This document shows, in pieces, positions 35,110-44,884 of a stretch of 64,000 nt of DNA. The notes under the pieces are model-generated. The model had not been told where the DNA came from. It saw nothing but the letters and a program-made list of their open reading frames with translations, and did no database searches. Each line of letters begins with the position of its first letter. The stretch's first letter is position 1. Origin of the DNA: Actinophytocola xanthii (GTDB taxonomy: Bacteria > Actinomycetota > Actinomycetes > Mycobacteriales > Pseudonocardiaceae); the NCBI RefSeq assembly GCF_001921205.1, contig NZ_MSIE01000046.1:1-64000 (forward strand), written 5' to 3'. The translations under genes were made by a program, and so were the position numbers.

Positions 35110-37875
35110 TCACAACGCGGCGAGACCGTCCTGCACCTGCTCGGCCCGGGGGTCGCCGAACTCGGTGAGGGTCGCCAACGCGGCGCCCAGGACGACCCGG
35201 GCGTGCTCCGGGTGACCGGCGTCGACGAGCACCTCGCCCAGGTCGGCCAGCACGGTCGCCTCCCAGCGGGCGTTGCCCAGCGTTCGGTGCAGCACTATCG
35301 ACTGCCGGAACGCCCGCACCGCCCGGGGGTGGTCCGCCAGCCGGGCGTAGGCCTTGCCGAGGTTCAGCAGGGTGAACGCCTCGGTCTGCGGGTCGTCGAG
35401 GTCGCGCAGGAGGTCCACCGCCCGCTGGAAGCACTCCACCGCCCGCTCGTACTCGCCGGCGGCGGCGTGGGCCATGCCGAGGTTGTCCAGCGCCATGGCG
35501 GGTCCGCGCCGGTAGTCCAGGTCCTCGTACAGGCGAAGCGTCTCCGCCGCGTACTGCCGGGCCAGCTCGGTCTGGCCGAGCTGGCCGTGGACCATCGAGA
35601 GGTTGCCCGTGGTCATCGCCTGGCCGAAGCGGTGCCCCACTTCCTCGAACACGGCGTGGGCCCGCTGGAAGTACGTCCGCGACAGCTCGGCCGAGCCCTG
35701 GTCGAAGTGGATGCAGCCGAGTGAGTTGAGGGTGTAGCCCTCGCCCTTGCGTTCACCGCTCGCCCGGGCGGCGGCGTGGTGCGCTCCGTAGAACTGGACG
35801 CCGTCCGGCCAGGGGATCCGATAGTCGAAGAACGTGGTCATGGTGATCGCGATCCGCCAGGCATAACCCGCGAGCCCGTTGCGCGCGGCCCAGCAGGCGA
35901 CCGAGCGCAGGCAGTCGAACTCCCGCTCGAACCAGCGGGTCGACGCCGACCGCTCGGCGAACTCGGGTACCTGGCGCTCGGGCGGACCGTAGGGCTCGAG
36001 GAACTCGCGGCGCCGGTGCGGGTTCAGGGCGCGGTCGGCGTTCGTCGCCGCGTACAGGTACCAGTCCAGCACCCGGCGGATCGTGGTGTCCCGGTCCGTC
36101 CGGCACTCCTGCTCGGCGATCTCGGCGGCGTAGAGCCGTACCAGGTCGTGCAGCTCGTAGCGGCGGTGCTGGCGCTGCTCGACCAGGTGGGCGGCGACCA
36201 GGTGGTCGAGCGCTGCCTGCGCCGTCGCCACCGGCACGTCGGCGAGCGTGGCGGCGGCGTCCAGGCCGATGTCGTTGGCCGGGTGCAGGCCCAGCCGGCG
36301 GAACATGGCCGCGGCGCCGGGACCGAGCGCGCGGTAGGACCAGGCGAGGGCCGCGCGCAGGCTGTTGTCCTCCCCCGCGTCGAGCGTGTCCAGCCGGGCC
36401 TGCTCGTCCTCCAGCGCGGCGACGACCTCGGCGAGCGAGCCGGCACGTTGCGCCCGTTCGGCGACGATGACCAGGGCGAGGGGAAGGTGGTCGCACTGCT
36501 TGACCACGACGCTCGCCGCGGTCGGATCCTCGTCGACCCGGTCGGGGCCGACGGCGGCGGCCAGCAGCCGGACCGAGTCCGCCCCGGGCAGCCGGCGCAC
36601 CGTCACCCGGTGCGCGCCGTCCTGTATGGACAGGCCGCGGAGCTGGTTGCGACTGGTCACGACGACGAGCCCGCCCACCCCGGGCAGCAGCGGGCGGACC
36701 TGGTCCGCGTCGCGGGCGTTGTCCAGCAGGATCAGCGCCCGATGGCCCGACAGCGTGCTGCGGAGCAGGGCGGACCGCTCGTCGAGGTCGCCCGGGATCA
36801 GCTCGCTGGCCACGCCCAGGGCGCGCAGCATGGTCTCGGTCGCGGCCTCCGGGGTGACCGGGTCGCCGGGCCCGTAGCCGCGGAGGTTGAGGTAGAGCTG
36901 GGCGTCGGGGTAACGGTGCGCCCGGCGGTGGGCCCAGTGCACGGCGAGCGCGGTCTTGCCGACGCCCGCCGGCCCGTCGAGCGAGATGATCGTCGGGGCC
37001 TGGGCGCTCTCATCGGGCAGCAGGCTGTCGAGCCCGGCCAGCTCCTCGTCGCGCCCGGTGAACCTGGTGATGTCGTGCGGCAGCTGACGCGGGCCGGCCG
37101 AGCACGTCGGGACGACCGGCGCCTCCTTCCCCGGGGCGGTGTGGCCGTCCAGCAGGACCTCGCGGTGCAGCCGGGCGAGCGCCTCGCCGGGTTCGATGCC
37201 CAGCTCCTCGCGCAGGACCACGCGGACCCGCCGGTACGCCTCGAGCGCCTCGGCCCGGCGGCCGGCCCGGTGCAACGCGGCGACCAGCAACGCCCAGAGC
37301 GCCTCCTGTGCCGGATACTGGTCGGTCAGCTCACGCAGCTCGGCGATGAGCCGTTCGGGTGGGCACCCGACGTCGAGCTCCAGCTCGAGCCGACGCCCGG
37401 TGGCCGCCAGCCACTCCTCGACCAGCCGCGGCGCCACGTCCCGGTCCAGCCAGGTGGAGTAGAGGTCGGCGAACGGGGTGCCGCGCCACAGCTCGAGGGC
37501 CGCGTTCAGCGACGCCAGCTCCTCGGCCGGCGACGGTGCCTGCGCGGCCCGGGTCAACAGGCTTCGGAAGCGGTGCACGTCGACCCGGTCGGGGGCGATG
37601 GTGAGCTGGTACCCCCCGCCGGGGCGAGTGTGGATCACGCCGGGCCCCAGCAGCTTGCGCAGCCGCCCGACATAGGTGTGCATCGAGCCGCGAGCCCGCA
37701 TCGGCGGTCGTTCCGGCCACACCTGCTCGGCGAGCACGTCGACGCTCACCGTCTGGTTGGCCGACAGCACCAGCGAGGCGAGCAGGACCCGCAGGCGCCC
37801 GGCCGGGATCGTCACCTCGCCGGTACTCGCACGGAACTCCCATGGCCCGAGCAGGGCGATCTCGTAGCTCAACAT
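35110..37875 (-). CDS. SARP/AfsR-family transcriptional regulator with NB-ARC and TPR domains
   Basis: A 921-residue regulator. It has an N-terminal OmpR-like winged helix (about 1-95), a bacterial transcriptional activation domain (about 97-245), an NB-ARC ATPase with Walker A GPAGVGKTALAV (about 300-320), and C-terminal TPR repeats with LNSLGCIHFDQG and ALDNLGMAHAAAGEYERA. AfsR-type proteins activate secondary metabolism or morphological genes. AGGGGGA precedes the ATG. It lies upstream of the RHS gene on the same strand with a 109-bp gap, so it may control the RHS/LamG pair. No antibiotic biosynthetic genes are in the window. Confidence 0.95.
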   Translation of the reverse strand: MLSYEIALLGPWEFRASTGEVTIPAGRLRVLLASLVLSANQTVSVDVLAEQVWPERPPMRARGSMHTYVGRLRKLLGPGVIHTRPGGGYQLTIAPDRVDVHRFRSLLTRAAQAPSPAEELASLNAALELWRGTPFADLYSTWLDRDVAPRLVEEWLAATGRRLELELDVGCPPERLIAELRELTDQYPAQEALWALLVAALHRAGRRAEALEAYRRVRVVLREELGIEPGEALARLHREVLLDGHTAPGKEAPVVPTCSAGPRQLPHDITRFTGRDEELAGLDSLLPDESAQAPTIISLDGPAGVGKTALAVHWAHRRAHRYPDAQLYLNLRGYGPGDPVTPEAATETMLRALGVASELIPGDLDERSALLRSTLSGHRALILLDNARDADQVRPLLPGVGGLVVVTSRNQLRGLSIQDGAHRVTVRRLPGADSVRLLAAAVGPDRVDEDPTAASVVVKQCDHLPLALVIVAERAQRAGSLAEVVAALEDEQARLDTLDAGEDNSLRAALAWSYRALGPGAAAMFRRLGLHPANDIGLDAAATLADVPVATAQAALDHLVAAHLVEQRQHRRYELHDLVRLYAAEIAEQECRTDRDTTIRRVLDWYLYAATNADRALNPHRRREFLEPYGPPERQVPEFAERSASTRWFEREFDCLRSVACWAARNGLAGYAWRIAITMTTFFDYRIPWPDGVQFYGAHHAAARASGERKGEGYTLNSLGCIHFDQGSAELSRTYFQRAHAVFEEVGHRFGQAMTTGNLSMVHGQLGQTELARQYAAETLRLYEDLDYRRGPAMALDNLGMAHAAAGEYERAVECFQRAVDLLRDLDDPQTEAFTLLNLGKAYARLADHPRAVRAFRQSIVLHRTLGNARWEATVLADLGEVLVDAGHPEHARVVLGAALATLTEFGDPRAEQVQDGLAAL

Positions 37876-38098
37876 CGTCCCCCTTCGACGTTCCGAGCCC
37901 TGTCAGCGTGCCAGCCGACGGTGATGTGCGGAAGTCACGACCCGCGAGGGCCCGGGGGGGACCGTCTCGTCGCCGGCACGGTCCTGGGGCACCGCCATGC
38001 GGCTGGAGCACTGCTAGTCCGCGACATGAACAACGTTGGGGCGCAACCGGGACGACGCTTTGCGAACTGGCAAGGGTTCGTCCTCCGGTCGCCGTCGG

Positions 38099-39409
38099 TC
38101 ACGGGGAGGCGGTCGCCCGGCGGCGAAGGGAATGGTAGGCGAGGACGAGCAGGAAGACCACGGCCATGACCGGATACGTGTGGACCACCAGGTGTTCCCA
38201 CGGCTGCCAGAACGGGCCGTTGCGCGACGCGAAATCGTGCGGTGACACCATGAACGCCGCGGTGACCACCAGCAGCACCACGACCCCCCGGCGCGCATGT
38301 CGGGAACTCGCCTCGTCGGCGTGCATCGTCGCCAAGGCATGGTGAGCGATCATCAACCACGCCATCGCCAACCACACCCAGTGCGCGACCCAGGACAGCG
38401 GTGACACCAGCAACGCCACCGTCGCGTTGGCCAGCAGTGCGAGGGTGCGATCGGCATACCGTATCGCTATCGCGCCGGCGACCAGTACGACGACGACGAG
38501 CACGGCCCTGGCGACCAGATGCGTGGTCTCGGACAGGTGAAGTCGGTTCAACGATGCCGCGATGGTCTGGTTCTCCCGGGTCGCCGGGCCGGACACGCGG
38601 TGCGGCTGGAACAGGATCCCACCGAACCAGAAGCGGATGGACGCACTGGGAGCCAGTGCGAAACCCGCGGCGGTGGCGACGAGGCCGGTGATGACCGCTG
38701 TCACCGCCGCCCGGAAGTCCCGGCGTAGGAGGAAGAAGAGCAGGAAGGCGGCCGGGGTGACCTTGATAGCCGCCGCGAGTCCGACCAGGATGCCGCGGGG
38801 CAGCCGCGTCGACGGAGCGAGGCAGTCCACGATCACCGCGGTCATCAGCAGGAGGTTGATCTGCCCCAGACCGACGGTGGTGCGGACCGGCTCGAGCACG
38901 ACCAGCACGGGCATGGCCACAGCGACCAGGCGGACCGTGGTGTAGGTCGGCGCGTCGGGACGAAGCCTCCGCAGAATCACGTAGCCGCAGATGGCGAGAC
39001 AGACCACGGAGGCAGCGACGGTCGTCACCTGCGCGACCGAGAACGACGTCATCGTGAACGGCGCGAGTGCGATGAGCGCGAACGGCGGATAGATGAAGTT
39101 CGGCACCCAGCCAACCGACGGTGAGGACAGTGGACCGTAGAGATCCCGCCCGTCCGCCCAGGCGACGTTGCCCTGCCAGTACGCGTTCAGATCGATGAAG
39201 TGGTTGTAGAACCGCGGAACCAGGATGAGCTCGATCGCCACGCAGAGCGCGATGCTGACGCCGATGACCTGCCAGTGGCGACGCGAGGACGGGTCCAGGA
39301 CGAATCTCGAGACCGCGCGCAGCGGGCCGGACCCGAGGAGGGCACGTCCAGGCACGCCTACCGCCCGCTCTTCCGTCACATCCCGAAGGACGGGCCCCTG
39401 TTCGTGCAT
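38099..39409 (-). CDS. GT87-family (DUF2029) mannosyltransferase-like membrane protein
   Basis: A 436-residue polytopic membrane protein with about ten helices. The first long periplasmic loop contains DLNAYWQG and a following region LYGPL, typical of the GT-C fold family GT87/DUF2029, whose characterised members are polyprenyl-phosphomannose-dependent alpha-mannosyltransferases such as PimE. The catalytic Asp is expected in that first loop. An AGGAGGTGAACC ribosome site precedes the ATG. It is not in an obvious operon, and its acceptor cannot be deduced. Confidence 0.85.
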   Translation of the reverse strand: MHEQGPVLRDVTEERAVGVPGRALLGSGPLRAVSRFVLDPSSRRHWQVIGVSIALCVAIELILVPRFYNHFIDLNAYWQGNVAWADGRDLYGPLSSPSVGWVPNFIYPPFALIALAPFTMTSFSVAQVTTVAASVVCLAICGYVILRRLRPDAPTYTTVRLVAVAMPVLVVLEPVRTTVGLGQINLLLMTAVIVDCLAPSTRLPRGILVGLAAAIKVTPAAFLLFFLLRRDFRAAVTAVITGLVATAAGFALAPSASIRFWFGGILFQPHRVSGPATRENQTIAASLNRLHLSETTHLVARAVLVVVVLVAGAIAIRYADRTLALLANATVALLVSPLSWVAHWVWLAMAWLMIAHHALATMHADEASSRHARRGVVVLLVVTAAFMVSPHDFASRNGPFWQPWEHLVVHTYPVMAVVFLLVLAYHSLRRRATASP

Positions 39410-39478
39410 GGTTCACCTCCTGATCATGAAAAGAGTCACACACCTCGTCCGCTGGCGCGGCACCTTCACGGCTTGCGC

Positions 39479-39814
39479 TCAGTCGGCGCAGCGAACGCAG
39501 GTGATGGTCGCCGGGAGCGCCTCCAGCCGTTCCGGCGCGATCGGGTGTCCGCAGCGCGTGCACGCGCCATACGTCCCCTTCGCCAGCCGCTCCTCCGCGG
39601 CGTCCAGTGCACGCAGTTCGGCGCGGGCCTGGTCGAGCAGACCAGCCACCTGGGCGCGCTCGAACGCGATCGTGACGCCCTCGGGGTCGTGTTCGTCGTC
39701 GTTGGTCGTGTAGGCCGAGGACTCGAACATCCCAGCCAGCCGCCTACGCAGCGCCTCGACCAGGTCGAGCGTCTCGGAGCGGCGTGCCGCCAGCCGGCCG
39801 GCAGGGTCGATCAT
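39479..39814 (-). CDS. TraR/DksA-type C4 zinc finger protein
   Basis: A 111-residue protein with an N-terminal helical hairpin and a C-terminal zinc finger CTRCGHPI to CVRC with four cysteines, as in DksA/TraR-family regulators of RNA polymerase. The frame is open to 39907, but the upstream residues are arginine-rich, so I choose the ATG at 39814 (MIDPAGRLAARR). Related actinobacterial proteins may modulate the stringent response or other stress genes. It lies about 70 bp upstream of the GT87 gene on the same strand. Confidence 0.85.
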   Translation of the reverse strand: MIDPAGRLAARRSETLDLVEALRRRLAGMFESSAYTTNDDEHDPEGVTIAFERAQVAGLLDQARAELRALDAAEERLAKGTYGACTRCGHPIAPERLEALPATITCVRCAD

Positions 39815-39981
39815 GCCCCCATTGAACACCCTGGTCGGGCGCGAGGTCTGGAACTCCGAGGAGCGGCCCGACGCCCGGACCTCGGGCCGTCGAGAACGCT
39901 GCAACACCGCGTCGCGGTCGATGCGTGATGGTGCCGTAGCGGTGGCCGTATCGGGGTCGTCGCGCGGTACCTGGAGGGTTG

Positions 39982-42900
39982 ATGAGTCACAGACGGGTTC
40001 GGGTGGGCCTCGTCGCGGCGGTGATCGCCGCTGGCGTGGTCGTGCCGACCGAGTTGGTCACGACGGCGGTCGCCGCGTCGGCGGCCGGGGTGGTGGGCAC
40101 GACGGCCACGGTGACGCTGGTCACCGGGGACACGGTGCTCCTCGGGGGACAGGGCGAGGTGCGCGTCGACGCGGCGCCGGGACGTGAACGCGTCGGGTTC
40201 CTCACGCGCACGGACGCCGAGGGCGACACCCACGTCATCCCGAACGACGCGGTTCGCGCGCTGGCGCGGGGGCAGCTCGACCGGCGGCTGTTCGACGTCT
40301 CCGAGCTGGCGCGCAACGGCTACGACGACGCCGCCAGGGCCACCTTGCCGCTGATCGTCGACTTCCCCGGCACGACGCCACGGGTGGCCGGGGCGAAGGT
40401 CGACCGCGAGCTGCCGGGCATCAGCGCCGCCGCGATCACGGCGCGGAAGTCCCCGGCCCTCTGGGCCACCGTGAAGAACGCGAACCACGTCTGGCTCGAC
40501 GGCAGGGTGCGCGCGAACCTCGACCAGACGGTCCCCCAGATCGGCGCCCCCGAGGCGTGGGCCGCCGGGCACACGGGTGCGGGCACGACGGTCGCCGTGC
40601 TGGACACCGGGGTCGACGCCAGCCACCCGGACCTCGCCGACGCGCTCGCCGGAGCGCGGAACTTCACCGACAGCGACAGCACAGACGACCGCCACGGGCA
40701 CGGCACCCACGTCGCGTCGACGATCACCGGGAACGGTGCGGCCAGCGGCGGCAGGTACCGGGGCGTGGCGCCGGACGCGAAGGTGCTCAACGGGAAGGTG
40801 TTGAACGACGGCGGCCGCGGCCAGGAGTCGTGGATCATCGCGGGGATGGAGTGGGCCGCGGCCAGCGGCGCCGACGTCGTCAACATGAGCCTCGGGACGG
40901 AGTTGGCCAGCGACGGCACGGACCCGATGTCCCAGGCGCTCAACCGGCTCACGGCCGACACCGGCACGCTGTTCGTGGTCGCCGCCGGCAACAACGCCGG
41001 GCAGATCGGCAGCCCCGCCGCGGCGGACGCCGCGCTGACCGTCGGAGCGGTCGACCGCGACAACGTGCTCGCGCCGTTCTCCAGCCGCGGCCCACGTCTC
41101 AACGACGGGGCGATCAAGCCGGACATCACCGGTCCCGGCGTGGGCGTCGTCGCGGCCAAGGCGGCGAACGGGCACATCGGCACGCCCGCGGGTGACGGGT
41201 ACGTCGCGTTGTCGGGTACGTCGATGGCCGCACCACACGTGGCGGGTGCCGCCGCGATCCTGGCCTCCCAGCACCCGGACTGGACGGCCGACCGGCTCAA
41301 GGGCGCGCTGGTGAACAGCGCCGAGCCCGGCAACGCCACCGTGTACGAGCAGGGCGCGGGCCTCGTGGACGTCGCCGCCGCCACCCGTTCGACCGTGTCC
41401 TCGGCGCCGGCGGCGCTGAGCCTCGGCCTCACCCAGTGGCCACACGAGGACGACCAGCCGCTCGCGCGGACCGTTACCTACACAAACACCGGCGACCAGC
41501 CGCTCACGCTCAACCTGGCCGCCGACGTCCGCGGCCCGGACGGGTCGGCGGCACCGGCGGGGATGTTCACCATCGCACCGACCACGCTGACCGTGCCGGC
41601 GGGCGGCGAGGCCCGCGCGACGGTCACCGCGGACACGTCGGTCGACGTTGTGGACGGCGCCTACGGCGGTGTGGTCACCGCGACCGGCGGCGGCCAGACC
41701 GTGCGCACACCGGTCGGGGTGCTCCGGGAGGCGGAGAGCTACGACCTCACGCTACGCGTCATCGGGCAGGACGGCGCCCCGACCGACTTCTACGAGGCCA
41801 CGCTCCTCGACGTGAACGTCCGGGCGTTCTACTCGATGTACAACTCGTCGGGCACCGTCACGGCGCGCCTGCCGAAGGGCGAGTACTTCCTGACGGGCGC
41901 CATCCTGGGCATCACCGAGGCCGGCGATCGCAGCATGGCGCACGTCGCCGAGCCGAAGATCGCCCTGGACCGCGACGTCGAGCTGGTCCTCGACGTACGG
42001 GCGACCAAGCCGGTCAGCTTCCAGGTGGACGACCGGCCGAACGCCAGGGCGGGCACGGTGGATGTCATGTCCTCGCGGGAGACCGCCTGGGGCACGTTCG
42101 AGTCGGGCGGGGTCCTTCCGGCGGGTCTGGGCACGGTCAGGCCGGCCACGACCACCAGTGAGGCCTTCACGTTCACGGCGGACACGAGGATGGCCGAGTG
42201 GAACGGCACCTCGTTCGACAACAGCCCGTACCTCTACCACGTGCGCCGGACCGAGCGCGGCACCATCCCAGCCGATCTGGCCTGGAGTTATCGGACCGCG
42301 CAGTTCGCCACGGTCCGCACCGAACATGCCTCGACGGTGCCGGGAAGTGTCGGGGAACGGGACAACTTCATGACGATCCCGCTACCCAGCACGCTCACCG
42401 AGTACTTCACGCCGGACGTGCCGTGGAACTTCTCGTCGTTCTTCGAGCTGTCGGCGCCGGGCGTCTACCCCGTCATCTGGTCGGTCGACCAGGTCGCACC
42501 GAGGACCTACAAGCTCGGCCGTACCACCACCGAGCGGTGGGGCTACGGGGTCGTCTCCCCGGCCACGCCGAAGCAGCCCGTCGACGACGGGTGGGCGTTC
42601 GCGAGGCGGGAGGGTGACCAGATCTCGGCCATCATTCCGATGTCCACCGACCAGGACCGCGACCGCCAGGGCTTCGCTTTCACCGGCAGCACGGAGCTGT
42701 TGCGCGACGGCGTCGTCATCGGCTCGAACGCGAGCCCTGGCAGCGGGTCGTTCTCCGTCGGCCCGGAGAGGGCGGTGTACACCCTGCGCGCCGTGGCGGA
42801 CCGGTCCGAGAACCTGCCGCTGTCCACCCGGATCAGTTCCGAGTGGACGTGCACGTCGGAGCGCACCACGAAGCACGCGGCGTTGCCACTGCTCACCGTG

Positions 42901-43200
42901 CGGTACGCGCCCAAGCTCAACGGGCACAACGCCGCCCCCGCCGGGAAGCGGTTCACGATCCCGGTGTACGTCCAGCGCAACGGCGGCGAGCTGGGTGAGG
43001 TCCGCCGGCCGACGGTCGAGGTGTCCTACAACGACGGTCGGACATGGGGTCCCGCGCAGCTGACCCCGAAGAACGGTGAGTGGCAGGCCGTCGTCGACCA
43101 CCCCGCCGGCGCCGGCTTCGTCTCGCTGCGGTCGCGCGTGAGCGACGCCGCTGGGAACGCGCAGACCCAGACCGTGATCAGGGCATACGCGTTGGTGTGA
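39982..43200 (+). CDS. secreted S8 subtilisin-like peptidase
   Basis: A 1072-residue secreted serine peptidase. The signal peptide (about 1-36) and propeptide precede the catalytic domain (about 180-470). The catalytic Asp is in AVLDTGVDASHPDL (about 208), the His in RHGHGTHVASTI (about 240) and the Ser in LSGTSMAAPHVAG (about 413), and the oxyanion Asn is in VVAAGNNAG. The long C-terminal half (about 480-1072) is a beta-rich accessory region. Such enzymes degrade extracellular protein. The ATG at 39982 is preferred to the TTG at 39979, because GGAGGG directly precedes them and only the ATG leaves room for a spacer. A convergent terminator follows. Confidence 0.95.
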   Translation: MSHRRVRVGLVAAVIAAGVVVPTELVTTAVAASAAGVVGTTATVTLVTGDTVLLGGQGEVRVDAAPGRERVGFLTRTDAEGDTHVIPNDAVRALARGQLDRRLFDVSELARNGYDDAARATLPLIVDFPGTTPRVAGAKVDRELPGISAAAITARKSPALWATVKNANHVWLDGRVRANLDQTVPQIGAPEAWAAGHTGAGTTVAVLDTGVDASHPDLADALAGARNFTDSDSTDDRHGHGTHVASTITGNGAASGGRYRGVAPDAKVLNGKVLNDGGRGQESWIIAGMEWAAASGADVVNMSLGTELASDGTDPMSQALNRLTADTGTLFVVAAGNNAGQIGSPAAADAALTVGAVDRDNVLAPFSSRGPRLNDGAIKPDITGPGVGVVAAKAANGHIGTPAGDGYVALSGTSMAAPHVAGAAAILASQHPDWTADRLKGALVNSAEPGNATVYEQGAGLVDVAAATRSTVSSAPAALSLGLTQWPHEDDQPLARTVTYTNTGDQPLTLNLAADVRGPDGSAAPAGMFTIAPTTLTVPAGGEARATVTADTSVDVVDGAYGGVVTATGGGQTVRTPVGVLREAESYDLTLRVIGQDGAPTDFYEATLLDVNVRAFYSMYNSSGTVTARLPKGEYFLTGAILGITEAGDRSMAHVAEPKIALDRDVELVLDVRATKPVSFQVDDRPNARAGTVDVMSSRETAWGTFESGGVLPAGLGTVRPATTTSEAFTFTADTRMAEWNGTSFDNSPYLYHVRRTERGTIPADLAWSYRTAQFATVRTEHASTVPGSVGERDNFMTIPLPSTLTEYFTPDVPWNFSSFFELSAPGVYPVIWSVDQVAPRTYKLGRTTTERWGYGVVSPATPKQPVDDGWAFARREGDQISAIIPMSTDQDRDRQGFAFTGSTELLRDGVVIGSNASPGSGSFSVGPERAVYTLRAVADRSENLPLSTRISSEWTCTSERTTKHAALPLLTVRYAPKLNGHNAAPAGKRFTIPVYVQRNGGELGEVRRPTVEVSYNDGRTWGPAQLTPKNGEWQAVVDHPAGAGFVSLRSRVSDAAGNAQTQTVIRAYALV

Positions 43201-43211
43201 CGAGAACCGAT

Positions 43212-43263
43212 CCGCCGCCCCTGTACCGGGAGGGTCTGTGACCCGACCAGACGGGGGCGGCGG
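43212..43263. terminator. bidirectional terminator
   Basis: The 10-bp perfect arms CCGCCGCCCC (43212-43221) and GGGGCGGCGG (43254-43263) enclose 32 nt. The hairpin lies between the convergent subtilase and Lrp genes. Confidence 0.65.
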
Positions 43264-43267
43264 TCGC

Positions 43268-43723
43268 TCACCCCTCGCCGACGTCGGTGGACAGCGGGCG
43301 TTCGAAGAAGGTCTCCAGAACGACGATCGTCTGCGTGCCGCTGACCCCCTCGATGGCGAAGAGGTGGCGAAGCGCGGTCTGCAGTTCCTCCGTGGTGGCG
43401 GTGCGGACCTTCACCAGCAGCGTGGCGGGACCGGCGATGATGTGTGCTTCCACCACCTCCGGGAGCGCTTCGAGCGCCGCCCGCACCGACGGGGCGCCCA
43501 TCCAGGCCTGCGCCTCTACCAGCACGAACGCGGCGACCCCCCGACCGACGGCGGAGGGATCCACCTCGATGGTGGTTCGCCGGATGACGCCCTGGCCACG
43601 CAGCTTGCGCACCCGCTCGTGCGCGCCCCCCGCCGACAACCCCACGGCCTGCCCCAAAGCCGCATAGGACTGGGTCGCGTCGCGCTGCAGCTCGCCGAGG
43701 AGCTGCCGGTCCAGGTCATCCAC
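43268..43723 (-). CDS. Lrp/AsnC-family regulator
   Basis: A 151-residue feast/famine regulator. It has an N-terminal HTH (LDRQLLGELQRDATQSYAALGQAVGLSAGGAHERVRKLRGQGVI) and a C-terminal RAM domain with the effector loop region VEAHIIAGPATLLVKV. It binds amino-acid-type ligands as an octamer. The GTG start has no ribosome site, and TACGCT six bases upstream is compatible with a leaderless transcript. It is divergent from the SMP-30 gene with 42 bp between, so it may regulate it. Confidence 0.93.
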   Translation of the reverse strand: MDDLDRQLLGELQRDATQSYAALGQAVGLSAGGAHERVRKLRGQGVIRRTTIEVDPSAVGRGVAAFVLVEAQAWMGAPSVRAALEALPEVVEAHIIAGPATLLVKVRTATTEELQTALRHLFAIEGVSGTQTIVVLETFFERPLSTDVGEG

Positions 43724-43765
43724 GGCCTGAGCGTACTATCTTCAGTCAAACGAGAGGACGGTAAG

Positions 43766-44692
43766 ATGACGTTCAGCGATTCAACGACTACCATGGATAC
43801 AGTCAAGACCGAGTTTGTCGTCCTGGACGAACGTTTCGCCCGCTGCAACGGCGACGAGTGGATGCGGCGACTGCACACCGGATGCCGCTGGACCGAGGGT
43901 CCGGTCTACTTCCCCGCCGGTCGGTACCTCGTGTTCAGCGACATCCCGAACGACCGCACCATGCGCTGGGACGAGACGACCGGACACGTCGGCGTGTTCC
44001 GCCAGCCCTCCGGCTACGCCAACGGCCACACCAGGGACCGTGCCGGCCGCCTGGTCAGCTGCGAGCAGGGCCGTCGTCGCATCACCCGCACCGAGCACGA
44101 CGGCACAGTGACCGTGCTGGCCGAACGCTACCGCGGCCACCGGCTCAACAGCCCGAACGACGTCGTCGAGCGGTCGGACGGGTCGATCTGGTTCACCGAC
44201 CCCAGCTACGGCATCGACAGCGACTACGAGGGGTACCGCGCCGAAAGCGAGATCGGCGCCTGCCACGTCTACCGAGTGGACCCCACGACCGGGAGGACCC
44301 ACATCGCGGCCGACGACTTCGAACGTCCCAACGGCCTCGCCTTCTCGGTCGATGAGACCCGGCTCTACGTCGCCGATACACAGCAGAGCCCCAGCCACAT
44401 CAGGGTGTTCGACCTGGCAGACGACGGCACCCTCACCGGGGGCGAGATCTTCGGCACCTGCGACAGCGGAGCCTTCGACGGCCTGCGGGTCGACACCGCC
44501 GGACGAGTCTGGGCAGCCGCCCACGACGGCCTGCACTGCTTCGCCTCCGACGGCACTCGCATCGGGAAACTGAAAGTGCCAGAGATCTGCTCGAACCTGA
44601 CCTTCGGCGGACCACGCCGCAATGAACTGTTCATCACCGCGTCGAGCTCGGTGTACTCGCTGCGGGTCAACATCAACGGCGCGGGATACTGA
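43766..44692 (+). CDS. SMP-30/gluconolactonase family protein
   Basis: A 308-residue six-bladed beta-propeller of the SMP-30/gluconolactonase/LRE family. Conserved parts are the Glu in RWTEGPVYFP, the NSPNDVVERSDGSIWFTDPSYGI block and DDFERPNGLAFS, which carry the divalent-metal ligands. Members hydrolyse sugar lactones such as gluconolactone, galactonolactone or xylonolactone. The ATG at 43766 follows GAGAGGA. The frame is open further upstream, but that sequence overlaps the Lrp gene. The neighbouring Lrp regulator suggests control by a small metabolite. Confidence 0.9.
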   Translation: MTFSDSTTTMDTVKTEFVVLDERFARCNGDEWMRRLHTGCRWTEGPVYFPAGRYLVFSDIPNDRTMRWDETTGHVGVFRQPSGYANGHTRDRAGRLVSCEQGRRRITRTEHDGTVTVLAERYRGHRLNSPNDVVERSDGSIWFTDPSYGIDSDYEGYRAESEIGACHVYRVDPTTGRTHIAADDFERPNGLAFSVDETRLYVADTQQSPSHIRVFDLADDGTLTGGEIFGTCDSGAFDGLRVDTAGRVWAAAHDGLHCFASDGTRIGKLKVPEICSNLTFGGPRRNELFITASSSVYSLRVNINGAGY

Positions 44693-44884
44693 ATCCGACT
44701 GTATGACCTGAACCGCTTCACCAGGACGTCAACCCGCTGACGTCGGCCTGACCAGCAGGTAAGGACGCCGTGGCGGCACAACGATCTCCCCCGCTGCTGA
44801 ATATTTGACTTAACCGGTATTCCTCGGAACCATTCTTGTCGCGCGCGCACCTTTCTCCGTCTTACTTACAAAGGAGTGAGTTCC

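Noticed and set aside
44805-44836. TTGACT as -35 of the GH5 promoter
   Set aside because: No acceptable -10 box lies 16-19 bases downstream.
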